From: UBA9414 sp958446945
GTDB lineage: Bacteria; Bacillota; Clostridia; Lachnospirales; Lachnospiraceae
DNA length: 6,055 nt
Reading direction: 5' to 3'
Assembly: GCA_958446945.1 (NCBI GenBank)
Contig: CAUCYJ010000157.1
Coordinates: 1 to 6,055 of the forward strand
Each line of letters begins with the position of its first letter. Position 1 is the first letter of the stretch. This document shows, one piece after another, positions 1 through 6,055 of the stretch. The notes under the pieces were generated by a model. That model saw nothing but the letters and a program-made list of their open reading frames with translations. It did not search any database and was not told where the DNA came from. The position numbers and the translations under genes were made by a program.

Positions 1-266
1 CTTGTAAAGAAGGTGCATTTACGATTCCGAATGAGTTGGAGGGAATGAGGGATTATATTGAGAATGATAAAATGGCAGATTTTCAAGACCATCACTATCC
101 GAGTGAGATGAGTGTGGATGCGATGATCCAGACGTATCTGCTGGATGAAAGTGAGGATGCGACAGATAAATTTCTGGAACGGTTTGATACGGAATGGAAA
201 CGCTATAACAGAGATTTGATCCGCAAAGTACAGGAGTATCAAAAAGAGATGGAGGATGCACAATGA
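1..266 (+). CDS. msmE: Sugar ABC transporter solute-binding protein, C-terminal end (partial)
   Basis: This is the last 87 codons of a gene that begins before the window; the frame is open from base 3 to the TGA at 264-266. The product would be the extracytoplasmic sugar-binding lipoprotein that delivers an oligosaccharide to the two permeases downstream. The visible part is hydrophilic and ends in a charged helix-rich tail containing FLERFDTEWKRYN and a final EYQKEMEDAQ, the kind of ending I associate with family-1 extracellular solute-binding proteins of Lachnospiraceae CUT1 transporters. The lipobox and ligand-binding lobes are outside the window, so sugar specificity cannot be read here. 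Its stop overlaps the first permease start by 4 bases (ATGA), which indicates translational coupling. The assignment rests mainly on position, since a binding protein usually precedes the two permeases. The symbol follows the Streptococcus mutans msm system and is by analogy. Confidence 0.85.
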   Translation, partial: CKEGAFTIPNELEGMRDYIENDKMADFQDHHYPSEMSVDAMIQTYLLDESEDATDKFLERFDTEWKRYNRDLIRKVQEYQKEMEDAQ

Positions 267-1138
267 AAAAGAAAATGAGTAACCGGGATAAGACATTTCT
301 GGCAATTGTGATACCGGTAGTGCTATTGTTCTTTATGTTCAATACGCTGCCGATGCTAAAAGGAGTTGTTTATAGTTTTACGAATTATAAAGGCTATGGT
401 TCCTATGAATATGTAGGACTGCGGAATTATATCGACTTGTTTACGGATGCGAGAGTAGGCAAAAGCTATTTGTTTACATTTAAATATGCGCTGGTGGGAA
501 CGGTTCTTGTAAATGCGCTGAGTTTGATTATGGCTCTGGGACTGAATAGTCAAATTCGTTTTAAAAGTGCGCTTCGCGGTATTTATTTTGTACCGAATAT
601 TCTTGGAGGACTTGTGATCGGATATATTTTCAGTTTTATTTTTACATATATCCTTCCGACAGTCGGAGATGCGTTTCAGATCGGATTTCTGCAGGATAGT
701 ATTCTTGCAAGTGAAAAGTATGCATGGATCGGTGTGCTGATCGTTGGAGTGTGGCAGGCAGTTGCGATGAATACGATTATTTATATTTCTGGTCTGCAAA
801 CAGTTCCGTCGGATGTTTATGAGGCAAGCATGTTGGATGGCGCTGGAAAATGGAAAGAATTCTGGAAGGTGACATTTCCTCTTGTAATGCCGTTTGTGAC
901 AATCAATCTTGTATTGAGTACGAAGAATTTTTTGATGGTATTTGATCAGATTATGTCTTTGACAAAGGGAGGACCGGCACAGAGCACCGAATCTATTTCT
1001 TATCTAATTTATAAAAATGGTATGGATGGAGGTCAGTTTGGATTCCAAAGTGCAAATGCGGTACTGTTTTTTGTTGTCATCGTGGCGATTTCTATTTTTC
1101 AGATGACGGTCATGGGGAAAAAGGAGGAACAGTTATAA
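263..1138 (+). CDS. msmF: Sugar ABC transporter permease, MalF/UgpA/MsmF type
   Basis: This 291-residue inner membrane permease is one half of the channel of a CUT1 carbohydrate importer. About six hydrophobic segments are visible, near residues 12-30, 73-93, 107-131, 154-176, 207-227 and 264-284, after a short basic N-terminus (MKKKMSNRDK). The EAA loop that docks on the ATPase is clear at residues 187-206 (EASMLDGAGKWKEFWKVTFP, with the conserved Gly193 and final Pro206). A TKGGP segment at 234-238 is also typical of this subfamily. The ATG overlaps the preceding stop by 4 bases and has GGAGG at 251-255, seven bases upstream, which supports this start. The length is normal for the family and no defect is visible. 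Raffinose-family sugars, melibiose or sucrose are inferred substrates from the neighbouring enzymes; the permease sequence alone does not show them. Confidence 0.95.
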   Translation: MKKKMSNRDKTFLAIVIPVVLLFFMFNTLPMLKGVVYSFTNYKGYGSYEYVGLRNYIDLFTDARVGKSYLFTFKYALVGTVLVNALSLIMALGLNSQIRFKSALRGIYFVPNILGGLVIGYIFSFIFTYILPTVGDAFQIGFLQDSILASEKYAWIGVLIVGVWQAVAMNTIIYISGLQTVPSDVYEASMLDGAGKWKEFWKVTFPLVMPFVTINLVLSTKNFLMVFDQIMSLTKGGPAQSTESISYLIYKNGMDGGQFGFQSANAVLFFVVIVAISIFQMTVMGKKEEQL

Positions 1139-1977
1139 TGCAAAAAAAGAAAAAAACAAATTGGATGTTAACGATTGTATTGCTGCTTGGAACAGTAACG
1201 GTGTTCTTCCCTCTTTATATGGCAATTCTGATTGCATTTAAACAGCCGAGCGAAATGACGAATGATGTGGCCGGGGCACTGGCGTTTCCGGAAAGATGGA
1301 GTTTAGAAAATTTTCGTCAGGCGATGGAAGTAACAGATTTTTGGCATTCTCTCGGAAATAGTTTACTGATTACGATTGCGACAATCGTGTTGGCAATTCT
1401 GATCCATTCGCTTGCCGGCTATGTGATTGGAAGAGGAATGGCAAAAAAGAAAAGTTTCCGGGTAATTTATTTGTATATTGTAAGTGGAATGTTTGTTCCG
1501 TTCTCTATTTTGATGATGCCGCTTGTGAAACAGACGTCGCAGATGGGACTTGGAAATCGTGCAGGAGTAATTCTTTTGTATCTCGTATTTTATATGCCGA
1601 TGAATGTATTACTCTATACAGGGTATTTGAAAAATATACCGGAGGCTCTGGAAGAGGCGGCAGATATTGACGGAGCGAGCGCCTGGAAAACATACTGGCA
1701 GATTATTTTTCCGATGATGATGCCGATGCACGCAACAGTTGCAATCTTGACAGCTCTCGGTACATGGAATGATGTGATGACGCCGCTTGTTATTATGGCG
1801 GGAATGGGGCAGAATACACTTCCGCTGGCACAGTTGAATTTCCAGACACAGTTTGGGACAAATTATAATCTGGCATTTGCATCATATATTCTGGCGTTGA
1901 TTCCGATTCTGATCTTTTATGTAATTTGCCAGAAACAGATTTTAAATGGTGTGGCAAACGGCGCAGTGAAAGGATAG
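1138..1977 (+). CDS. msmG: Sugar ABC transporter permease, MalG/UgpE/MsmG type
   Basis: This 279-residue permease would pair with the MsmF-like protein encoded just upstream. Hydrophobic segments lie near residues 10-34, 73-98, 108-130, 142-162, 193-215 and 245-264. A very lysine-rich N-terminus (MQKKKKTNW) precedes the first and fits the positive-inside rule. The EAA motif spans residues 173-192, with EAADIDGA followed by WQIIFP, and matches the MalG-type consensus better than the partner's motif does. The ATG shares one base with the preceding stop (TAATG), and AAGGAGG at 1121-1127 lies ten bases upstream, so translation is probably coupled. The C-terminus ends soon after the last membrane segment (NGAVKG), normal for MalG-like proteins. 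No ATPase gene follows; the next gene is an enzyme. Subfamily and role are secure, substrate is inferred. Confidence 0.95.
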   Translation: MQKKKKTNWMLTIVLLLGTVTVFFPLYMAILIAFKQPSEMTNDVAGALAFPERWSLENFRQAMEVTDFWHSLGNSLLITIATIVLAILIHSLAGYVIGRGMAKKKSFRVIYLYIVSGMFVPFSILMMPLVKQTSQMGLGNRAGVILLYLVFYMPMNVLLYTGYLKNIPEALEEAADIDGASAWKTYWQIIFPMMMPMHATVAILTALGTWNDVMTPLVIMAGMGQNTLPLAQLNFQTQFGTNYNLAFASYILALIPILIFYVICQKQILNGVANGAVKG

Positions 1978-1984
1978 AGATAAG

Positions 1985-3442
1985 ATGAAGCTTGAAAATA
2001 AAATTATGTTAATTACATATGCGGACAGCATGGGAAAGAACTTGAAAGAACTGCATCAGGCGTTGAATACCTACTACAAAGATGCGGTGGGAGGAGTTCA
2101 CATTCTGCCATTTTTTCCATCTTCGGCCGATCGGGGATTTGCACCGATGCGGTATGATGTGGTGGATGAATCGTTTGGAACTTATGAGGAGATTGAGGCA
2201 ATCGGGAAAGAATATTATCTGATGTTTGATTTTATGGTAAATCATATCTCAGCGTCATCAGAGTATTTCAGGGATTTTGTGAAAAGAAAAGATGCATCTC
2301 CTTATCGGGATTTTTTTATCCGGTATGAAGATTTCTGGACAAATGGAGCTCCGACAAAAGAACAGTTGGATAAGATTTATAAAAGAAAACCGAGAGCGCC
2401 ATATCTGGAGGTGGAATTTCAGGATGGGACAAGAGAGAAGATATGGTGTACGTTCTGCGAAGAACAGATTGATCTGGATGTAAGAAAAGAGGCTGTGAAG
2501 GCATTTATCAAAGAAACACTGGAAGATATGTGTCAGAAAGGAGCAGCGATGATTCGTCTGGATGCATTTGCCTATGCGGTCAAAAAAGAGGATACGAACT
2601 GCTTTTTTGTGGAACCTGATATCTGGGAACTGCTTCATGCAATTGAGAAAATTGTCCAAAAGCATGACGTGGAAATTCTGCCGGAAATTCACGAGCACTA
2701 TACAATACCGATGAAAATTGCAAGGCAGGGGTTCTGGATCTATGATTTTGCGCTGCCGGTACTGACGCTTCATGGACTTTACAATCATACAGGAGTTTAT
2801 TTGAAACGATGGTTGGAAATGTGTCCGATGAAACAGTTTACGACTTTGGATACCCATGATGGAATCGGAATTGTGGACGTGAAAGATCTGCTTCCGGATG
2901 AGGCGGTTGAGACGGTAAAAGAACAAATGTATCGTCAGGGGGCGAATGTAAAGAAAATCTATAGCTCGGAAGCGTACAATAATCTGGATGTGTATCAAGT
3001 GAATACAACATATTATTCAGCGCTTGGTAACAGGGATGATGCTTACTTGCTGGCGAGAGCAATTCAGTTTTTTGCACCGGGAATTCCACAAGTGTATTAT
3101 GTGGGGCTTCTTGCCGGAGAAAATGATCTGGAATTGATGGAGAAGACAAAAAATGGACGGGACATTAACCGTCACTATTATACGCTTGAGGAGATTGGGA
3201 AAGAACAGAGCCGTCCGGTTGTGCAGAAATTGAAAGCGCTTATGGAACTTCGGAATACAGACCCGGCATTTCATCTGGAGGGGGAAATTCAGGTAGAAAC
3301 GGCAGGAGAGCAGCTTGTGATTACGAGAACTTATAAGGAAAATCGGATCAGACTGTCGGCGGATCTAGGATCATATGGGTTTGTGATTACCAGATACGGA
3401 GAGTGTTATGAAAATGGAAAGGAATTGACAGTATGGCAATAA
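1985..3442 (+). CDS. gtfA: Sucrose phosphorylase (GH13 subfamily 18)
   Basis: This 485-residue enzyme would convert sucrose and phosphate to alpha-D-glucose-1-phosphate and fructose in the cytosol; no signal peptide is present. It aligns from its first residues with my memory of Streptococcus mutans GtfA (MLITYADS, then GKNLKEL and AVGGVH), which fixes the ATG; AAAGGA lies about ten bases upstream. Visible GH13 landmarks are FDFMVNH at 81-87, the nucleophile Asp193 in RLDAFAYAVKK, the acid/base Glu234 in ILPEIHEHYT, and the stabiliser Asp292 in LDTHDGIG. By position these correspond to Asp192, Glu232 and Asp290 of the Bifidobacterium adolescentis enzyme. The loop NNLDVYQVN (332-340) keeps the Asp335 and Gln338 typical of true sucrose phosphorylases. 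Sucrose-6-phosphate phosphorylase is the main alternative, judged less likely because of that loop. The gene starts 7 bases after msmG and overlaps aga by 10 bases, placing it in the same transcript. Confidence 0.95.
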   Translation: MKLENKIMLITYADSMGKNLKELHQALNTYYKDAVGGVHILPFFPSSADRGFAPMRYDVVDESFGTYEEIEAIGKEYYLMFDFMVNHISASSEYFRDFVKRKDASPYRDFFIRYEDFWTNGAPTKEQLDKIYKRKPRAPYLEVEFQDGTREKIWCTFCEEQIDLDVRKEAVKAFIKETLEDMCQKGAAMIRLDAFAYAVKKEDTNCFFVEPDIWELLHAIEKIVQKHDVEILPEIHEHYTIPMKIARQGFWIYDFALPVLTLHGLYNHTGVYLKRWLEMCPMKQFTTLDTHDGIGIVDVKDLLPDEAVETVKEQMYRQGANVKKIYSSEAYNNLDVYQVNTTYYSALGNRDDAYLLARAIQFFAPGIPQVYYVGLLAGENDLELMEKTKNGRDINRHYYTLEEIGKEQSRPVVQKLKALMELRNTDPAFHLEGEIQVETAGEQLVITRTYKENRIRLSADLGSYGFVITRYGECYENGKELTVWQ

Positions 3443-5622
3443 CAGTAAATGAGCATGTGTTTTCTCTGGAAACAGAAAATACATTTTATCAAATGAAGGC
3501 GGATGTATTCGGGGTGCTGAAACACTTGTGGTATGGGAAAAAGACAGAAGAGTGTATGGAATATCTTTTGGATTATCCGGATGTGGGATTCGCAGGAAAT
3601 ATTTATGAAGCAGAACATGACAGAACGTACTCACTGAATACGATGCCTCTTGAGTATGCGGGGGGCGGAACGGGAGATTTTCGGGTACCGGCTGTGACAG
3701 TTGTACATAAGGATGGAAGCCAGGCGTTGGACTTGCGATTTCAGAGGTATTCTATCCGGAAAGGAAAATATAGTATTCCGGGACTTCCGGCGGTGTATGC
3801 AGAAGAGTCAGAATCAGAAACACTGGAAATTTATCTGAAGGATACAGCGTCCGAGACAGAAGTGGTGCTTCTCTATGGTGTGCTAGAAAAAGAAGATGTG
3901 ATTACAAGAAGTGTGTTTGTCAGAAATAAGGGGAATACTCCGATAGTGCTTGAACGTGTGCACAGTCTTTGTATGGATATCCCATATGGAGATTGGGAGT
4001 GGATACATTTTCAGGGACGACATACGATGGAGCGTCAGACAGAACGGCTTCCTGTGTTCTATGGTATTCAGGAGAGCAGCAGTACGAGAGGGACTTCAAG
4101 TCATCAACAGAATCCAGCAGTGCTGCTCTGTGAGAAAAACTGCACGGAAACAGTGGGTGAATGTATGGGGGCGCTGCTGATGTACAGCGGTGGATTCCAG
4201 ACGCAGATTGAGAAAGATCAACTTGGACAGACAAGAATGGTAATGGGGATCCATCCGGATACGTTTTTGTGGATGCTAGAACCAGGACAGGAATTTCGAG
4301 CGCCGGAAGTGATTCTGTCCTATTCAGAACATGGAATGGCAAAGTTATCGCAGCAGTTTCATCATGTAATCCGTCATCATGTATGCAGAGGAAGTTATCA
4401 GTTGTCAAAGCGCCCAGTGTTAATCAATAACTGGGAAGCGACGTATTTTGATTTTGATGAAAAAGCAATAGAGCAGATCGCAAAGCAGGCATCGGAGCTT
4501 GGTATTGATATGATGGTGCTGGACGACGGATGGTTTGGAAAACGGGATACGGATATATCCGGACTTGGGGATTGGAAGGTAAATGAGAAGAAGCTAAAAG
4601 GCGGCCTGGGAGCGCTTGTGAAGAAGATCAATGCAATGGGAATGAAATTCGGGCTATGGTTTGAACCGGAAATGATTTCGGAAGACAGCGATCTTTACCG
4701 CACTCACCCAGACTGGGCTATTCGCATTCCAGGAAGAAATCCGATGCGCAGCAGATACCAGCTTGTACTTGATATGGCAAACCCGGATGTGGTGGAATAT
4801 CTGTATGAGTCTATTAGCAGTATTTTGAGAGAGAACCGGATTGAATATGTGAAATGGGATATGAACCGCAGTATTTCTGACTGGTATACGTCTGTCCTTC
4901 CGGCAGAACGTCAGAAAGAGATGCCGCACAGATATGTGCTTGGGGTTTATGAACTTCTGGAACGTCTGACAAGTGAATTTCCAAATGTACTGTTTGAGGG
5001 CTGCAGCGGAGGCGGAGGAAGATTTGATGCCGGAATGTTATATTATTGCCCTCAGATCTGGTGCAGTGACAATACAGATGCACATGACAGAACATTTATC
5101 CAGTATGGAACAAGTTTCTTTTATCCGGCATCTGCAGTCGGTTCTCACGTATCGGCAGTGCCGAATCATCAGACAGGGCGGATCACGTCTCTTGATACAA
5201 GGGGGACAGTGGCAATGGCGGGCAGTTTTGGTTATGAACTTGATCTGAATACGTTGAGTCAAGAGGAAAAGAAGAAGGTTGCAGAGCAGACAGCAAATTA
5301 TAAGAAATACCAGGACTTGATTTATCAAGGGCGCTATTACCGGCTGAGCAATCCGTATCAGGACGAACTGGCGGCGTGGGCATTTGTCTCGGAAGATCAG
5401 TGTAAAGTTCTTGTGCAGGGGGTAGTATTTCGAGCAAAGTCCAATGTCCTTCGACATCGGATCACGCTTCAGGGACTGGATGAGAACGCAAGTTATCAGT
5501 TTGTGAAAGGCGGGACAAAGGAGAAAGCTATCAGTGGAAAAGCGCTTCTGGCAGGAGGTCTTCTTCTTCCTGCTGTGAAAGGCGATGATGCAGCGTTTGA
5601 ATATTATCTGGAGAAAATATAA
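3433..5622 (+). CDS. aga: Alpha-galactosidase, GH36 family, cytosolic
   Basis: This 729-residue retaining alpha-galactosidase would remove terminal alpha-1,6-galactose from melibiose, raffinose and stachyose. The N-terminal beta-sandwich occupies roughly residues 1-320, with the family segment STRGTSSHQQNP at 217-228. The catalytic barrel follows at about 325-650. It shows NNWEATYFDF (332-341), LDDGWFG (363-369), GLWFEPEM (407-414), the nucleophile Asp476 in KWDMNR, CSGGGGRFD (524-532) and the acid/base Asp546 in CSDNTDAHDR. GSHVSAVPNHQTGR (570-583) and FGYELD (599-604) complete the signature. A C-terminal beta domain ends the protein. The length is normal for bacterial GH36 and no catalytic residue is missing. 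There is no signal peptide, so it acts on imported sugar. The ATG lies inside gtfA (10-base overlap), with AAAGGAA at 3418-3424 eight bases upstream. Family and reaction are secure; preference among substrates is not readable. Confidence 0.97.
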   Translation: MAITVNEHVFSLETENTFYQMKADVFGVLKHLWYGKKTEECMEYLLDYPDVGFAGNIYEAEHDRTYSLNTMPLEYAGGGTGDFRVPAVTVVHKDGSQALDLRFQRYSIRKGKYSIPGLPAVYAEESESETLEIYLKDTASETEVVLLYGVLEKEDVITRSVFVRNKGNTPIVLERVHSLCMDIPYGDWEWIHFQGRHTMERQTERLPVFYGIQESSSTRGTSSHQQNPAVLLCEKNCTETVGECMGALLMYSGGFQTQIEKDQLGQTRMVMGIHPDTFLWMLEPGQEFRAPEVILSYSEHGMAKLSQQFHHVIRHHVCRGSYQLSKRPVLINNWEATYFDFDEKAIEQIAKQASELGIDMMVLDDGWFGKRDTDISGLGDWKVNEKKLKGGLGALVKKINAMGMKFGLWFEPEMISEDSDLYRTHPDWAIRIPGRNPMRSRYQLVLDMANPDVVEYLYESISSILRENRIEYVKWDMNRSISDWYTSVLPAERQKEMPHRYVLGVYELLERLTSEFPNVLFEGCSGGGGRFDAGMLYYCPQIWCSDNTDAHDRTFIQYGTSFFYPASAVGSHVSAVPNHQTGRITSLDTRGTVAMAGSFGYELDLNTLSQEEKKKVAEQTANYKKYQDLIYQGRYYRLSNPYQDELAAWAFVSEDQCKVLVQGVVFRAKSNVLRHRITLQGLDENASYQFVKGGTKEKAISGKALLAGGLLLPAVKGDDAAFEYYLEKI

Positions 5623-5626
5623 TACT

Positions 5627-5665
5627 GAGTGGTGATGCAGAGACTGCGGTTGTTCTTTCTTTTTT
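5627..5665 (+). terminator. Possible weak intrinsic terminator after aga
   Basis: Five bases after the aga stop, GCAG (5637-5640) and CTGC (5644-5647) pair across an AGA loop. The stem can be extended outward with a U-G pair, a bulged G at 5649 and several G-U pairs to about 5627/5657. A T-rich run follows, ending in six Ts at 5660-5665. Position and T-tract fit the end of the sugar operon. The many G-U pairs make the stem weak, so leaky read-through into ogt is plausible. I did not compute a folding energy. Confidence 0.35.
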
Positions 5666-5727
5666 GGCTGTTATGCGATATACTCGAAGAAAACAGAAAT
5701 GTAATCGAGGCGGTGAAACGGAATTGA
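5635..5727 (+). CDS. Possible 30-codon small ORF upstream of ogt (unrecognised)
   Basis: An ATG at 5635 (with in-frame GTG codons at 5629 and 5632) opens 30 codons ending in TGA at 5725-5727. The peptide would have a hydrophobic N-terminal half (LFFLFWLLCDIL) and a charged C-terminal half (EENRNVIEAVKRN). Its stop overlaps the likely TTG start of ogt as TTGA, an arrangement often seen in coupled genes. Against it, no good ribosome binding site precedes the ATG, the frame overlaps the terminator-like hairpin and T-run, and a TTT-rich stretch reads as hydrophobic by chance. I do not recognise the peptide; treat it as a candidate leader or a chance frame. Confidence 0.18.
   Translation: MQRLRLFFLFWLLCDILEENRNVIEAVKRN
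5656..5684 (+). promoter_or_regulatory. Possible sigma-A type promoter for ogt
   Basis: TATACT at 5679-5684 matches the -10 consensus at five of six positions. The sequence about 17 bases upstream is a T-rich stretch (TTTCTT at 5656-5661) that is a poor -35 box, and there is no TG in the extended -10 position. A promoter here would let the repair gene be expressed independently of the sugar operon. It is weakly supported by sequence alone. Confidence 0.25.
5708..5716 (+). promoter_or_regulatory. Ribosome binding site supporting a TTG start of ogt
   Basis: AGGCGGTGA differs by one base from the full anti-16S complement AGGAGGTGA. It lies seven bases before TTG at 5724 but 22 bases before the first downstream ATG (5739), so it favours the TTG as the real start. 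The ATG at 5739 has only a weak AAAGAG at 5727-5732 ahead of it. Confidence 0.5.
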
Positions 5728-6055
5728 AAGAGATAGAAATGACGGAAACGTATACATTTCAAAGTCCGATAGGATATTTGACAATAGCGACAGAAAAAGA
5801 CAGCGTAAGCAAAGTACATCTTGAGCAGAAAAATGGCGTGATAAGTGTCAACCAGAAGATCTCACACTTACAGCATTCGGATCTTTTATATGAGACATAC
5901 TGTCAGCTGCGGGAATATTTTGAAGGGCGTCGCCGGGAGTTTCGGCTTCCTATCCGGGAAGGAGGAACCGATTTTCAAAAGCAAGTTTGGGCTGCGCTTA
6001 GGGAAATTCCTTACGGAGAGACAAGAAGTTATCAGGAGATAGCAATGGCAATCGG
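5724..6055 (+). CDS. ogt: Methylated-DNA-[protein]-cysteine S-methyltransferase, 5' part (partial)
   Basis: This gene runs off the window after 110 codons. The product belongs to the suicide DNA repair family that moves alkyl groups from O6-alkylguanine to its own cysteine. The N-terminal domain begins with YTFQSPIGYLTIAT, the usual opening of Ogt proteins, and continues to REYFEGRRREFRLPI. The DNA-binding domain follows with GTDFQKQVWAALREIPYG and TRSYQEIAMAIG, matching the family pattern F..VW..L..IP.G.T.SY..IA..IG. The catalytic PCHR motif should lie just beyond the window and cannot be checked. TTG at 5724 is preferred because of AGGCGGTGA ahead of it; ATG at 5739 is the alternative, and an in-frame ATG at 5673 lacks a ribosome binding site. 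The gene has no evident functional link to the sugar operon and probably belongs to the next transcription unit or is reached by read-through. Confidence 0.92.
   Translation, partial: MKEIEMTETYTFQSPIGYLTIATEKDSVSKVHLEQKNGVISVNQKISHLQHSDLLYETYCQLREYFEGRRREFRLPIREGGTDFQKQVWAALREIPYGETRSYQEIAMAI

Noticed and set aside
1141..1157. A AAA AAG slippery heptamer at codons 2-4 of msmG, with AAGGAGG upstream as in dnaX
   Set aside because: The heptamer is in the right frame, but it lies at the very start of the gene, where it encodes the expected basic N-terminus. The -1 frame reaches a stop after about 30 codons with no meaningful product. The upstream AAGGAGG is simply the gene's own ribosome binding site.
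2258..2998. A 246-codon open frame on the minus strand inside gtfA
   Set aside because: It is wholly antisense to a gene with every catalytic motif intact, and its translation is rich in His, Phe, Ile, Cys and Arg with no recognisable domain. This is the usual shadow of a strongly biased coding strand.
3231..3244. TGAAAGCGCTTATG, resembling a catabolite-responsive element
   Set aside because: Its first eleven bases fit the palindromic cre consensus, but the last positions do not. It sits deep within gtfA and simply encodes LKALM, so chance is the better explanation. CcpA footprinting would be needed to revive it.
3920..4408. A 162-codon minus-strand frame inside aga, and others like it (for example 5038-5457)
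   Set aside because: These are antisense to the GH36 coding region, have compositions rich in Ser, His, Pro and Cys, and show no domain or plausible ribosome binding site.
5683..5709. CTCGA and TCGAG inverted repeat as an operator or hairpin
   Set aside because: The arms are only five bases with a 17-base spacer, which is expected by chance, and no regulator gene is nearby.
5845..6042. A 65-codon plus-strand frame overlapping ogt
   Set aside because: It lies in another frame across clear Ogt motifs (the F..VW..L..IP.G helix region), so it is a shadow of that gene.

Overview
The window is a co-directional, plus-strand stretch of a moderately AT-rich Firmicutes genome. Gene content, codon choice and Gram-positive style ribosome binding sites fit a gut Lachnospiraceae-type bacterium. 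From memory, the gene order resembles the cluster around an alpha-galactosidase of Ruminococcus (Mediterraneibacter) gnavus, but I cannot verify a species without a search.

Layout. Positions 1-266 hold the 3' end of a sugar-binding lipoprotein gene (msmE-like). It is followed by two CUT1-family permease genes (msmF-like 263-1138, msmG-like 1138-1977), a GH13 sucrose phosphorylase (gtfA, 1985-3442) and a GH36 alpha-galactosidase (aga, 3433-5622). Junctions are a 4-base overlap, a 1-base overlap, a 7-base gap and a 10-base overlap, so this is one operon whose promoter and regulator lie upstream, outside the window. About 100 bases follow that hold a weak terminator-like hairpin, a possible -10 box and an unexplained 30-codon frame. 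The window then ends inside an ogt-type methylated-DNA repair gene, cut before its active-site cysteine.

How the genes work together (inference from the families). The ABC importer brings in raffinose-family oligosaccharides, melibiose or sucrose. Cytosolic Aga removes terminal alpha-1,6-galactose, leaving sucrose when raffinose is the substrate. GtfA then phosphorolyses sucrose to alpha-glucose-1-phosphate and fructose, saving one ATP relative to hydrolysis plus kinase. No ATPase gene is present in the window, so the importer probably uses a shared MsmK/MsmX-type ATPase encoded elsewhere, or one encoded upstream.

I see no previously undescribed system. The core is a well-known type of alpha-galactoside operon. 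The less ordinary parts are its gene order, the absence of an ATPase gene and the 5623-5740 junction ahead of ogt.
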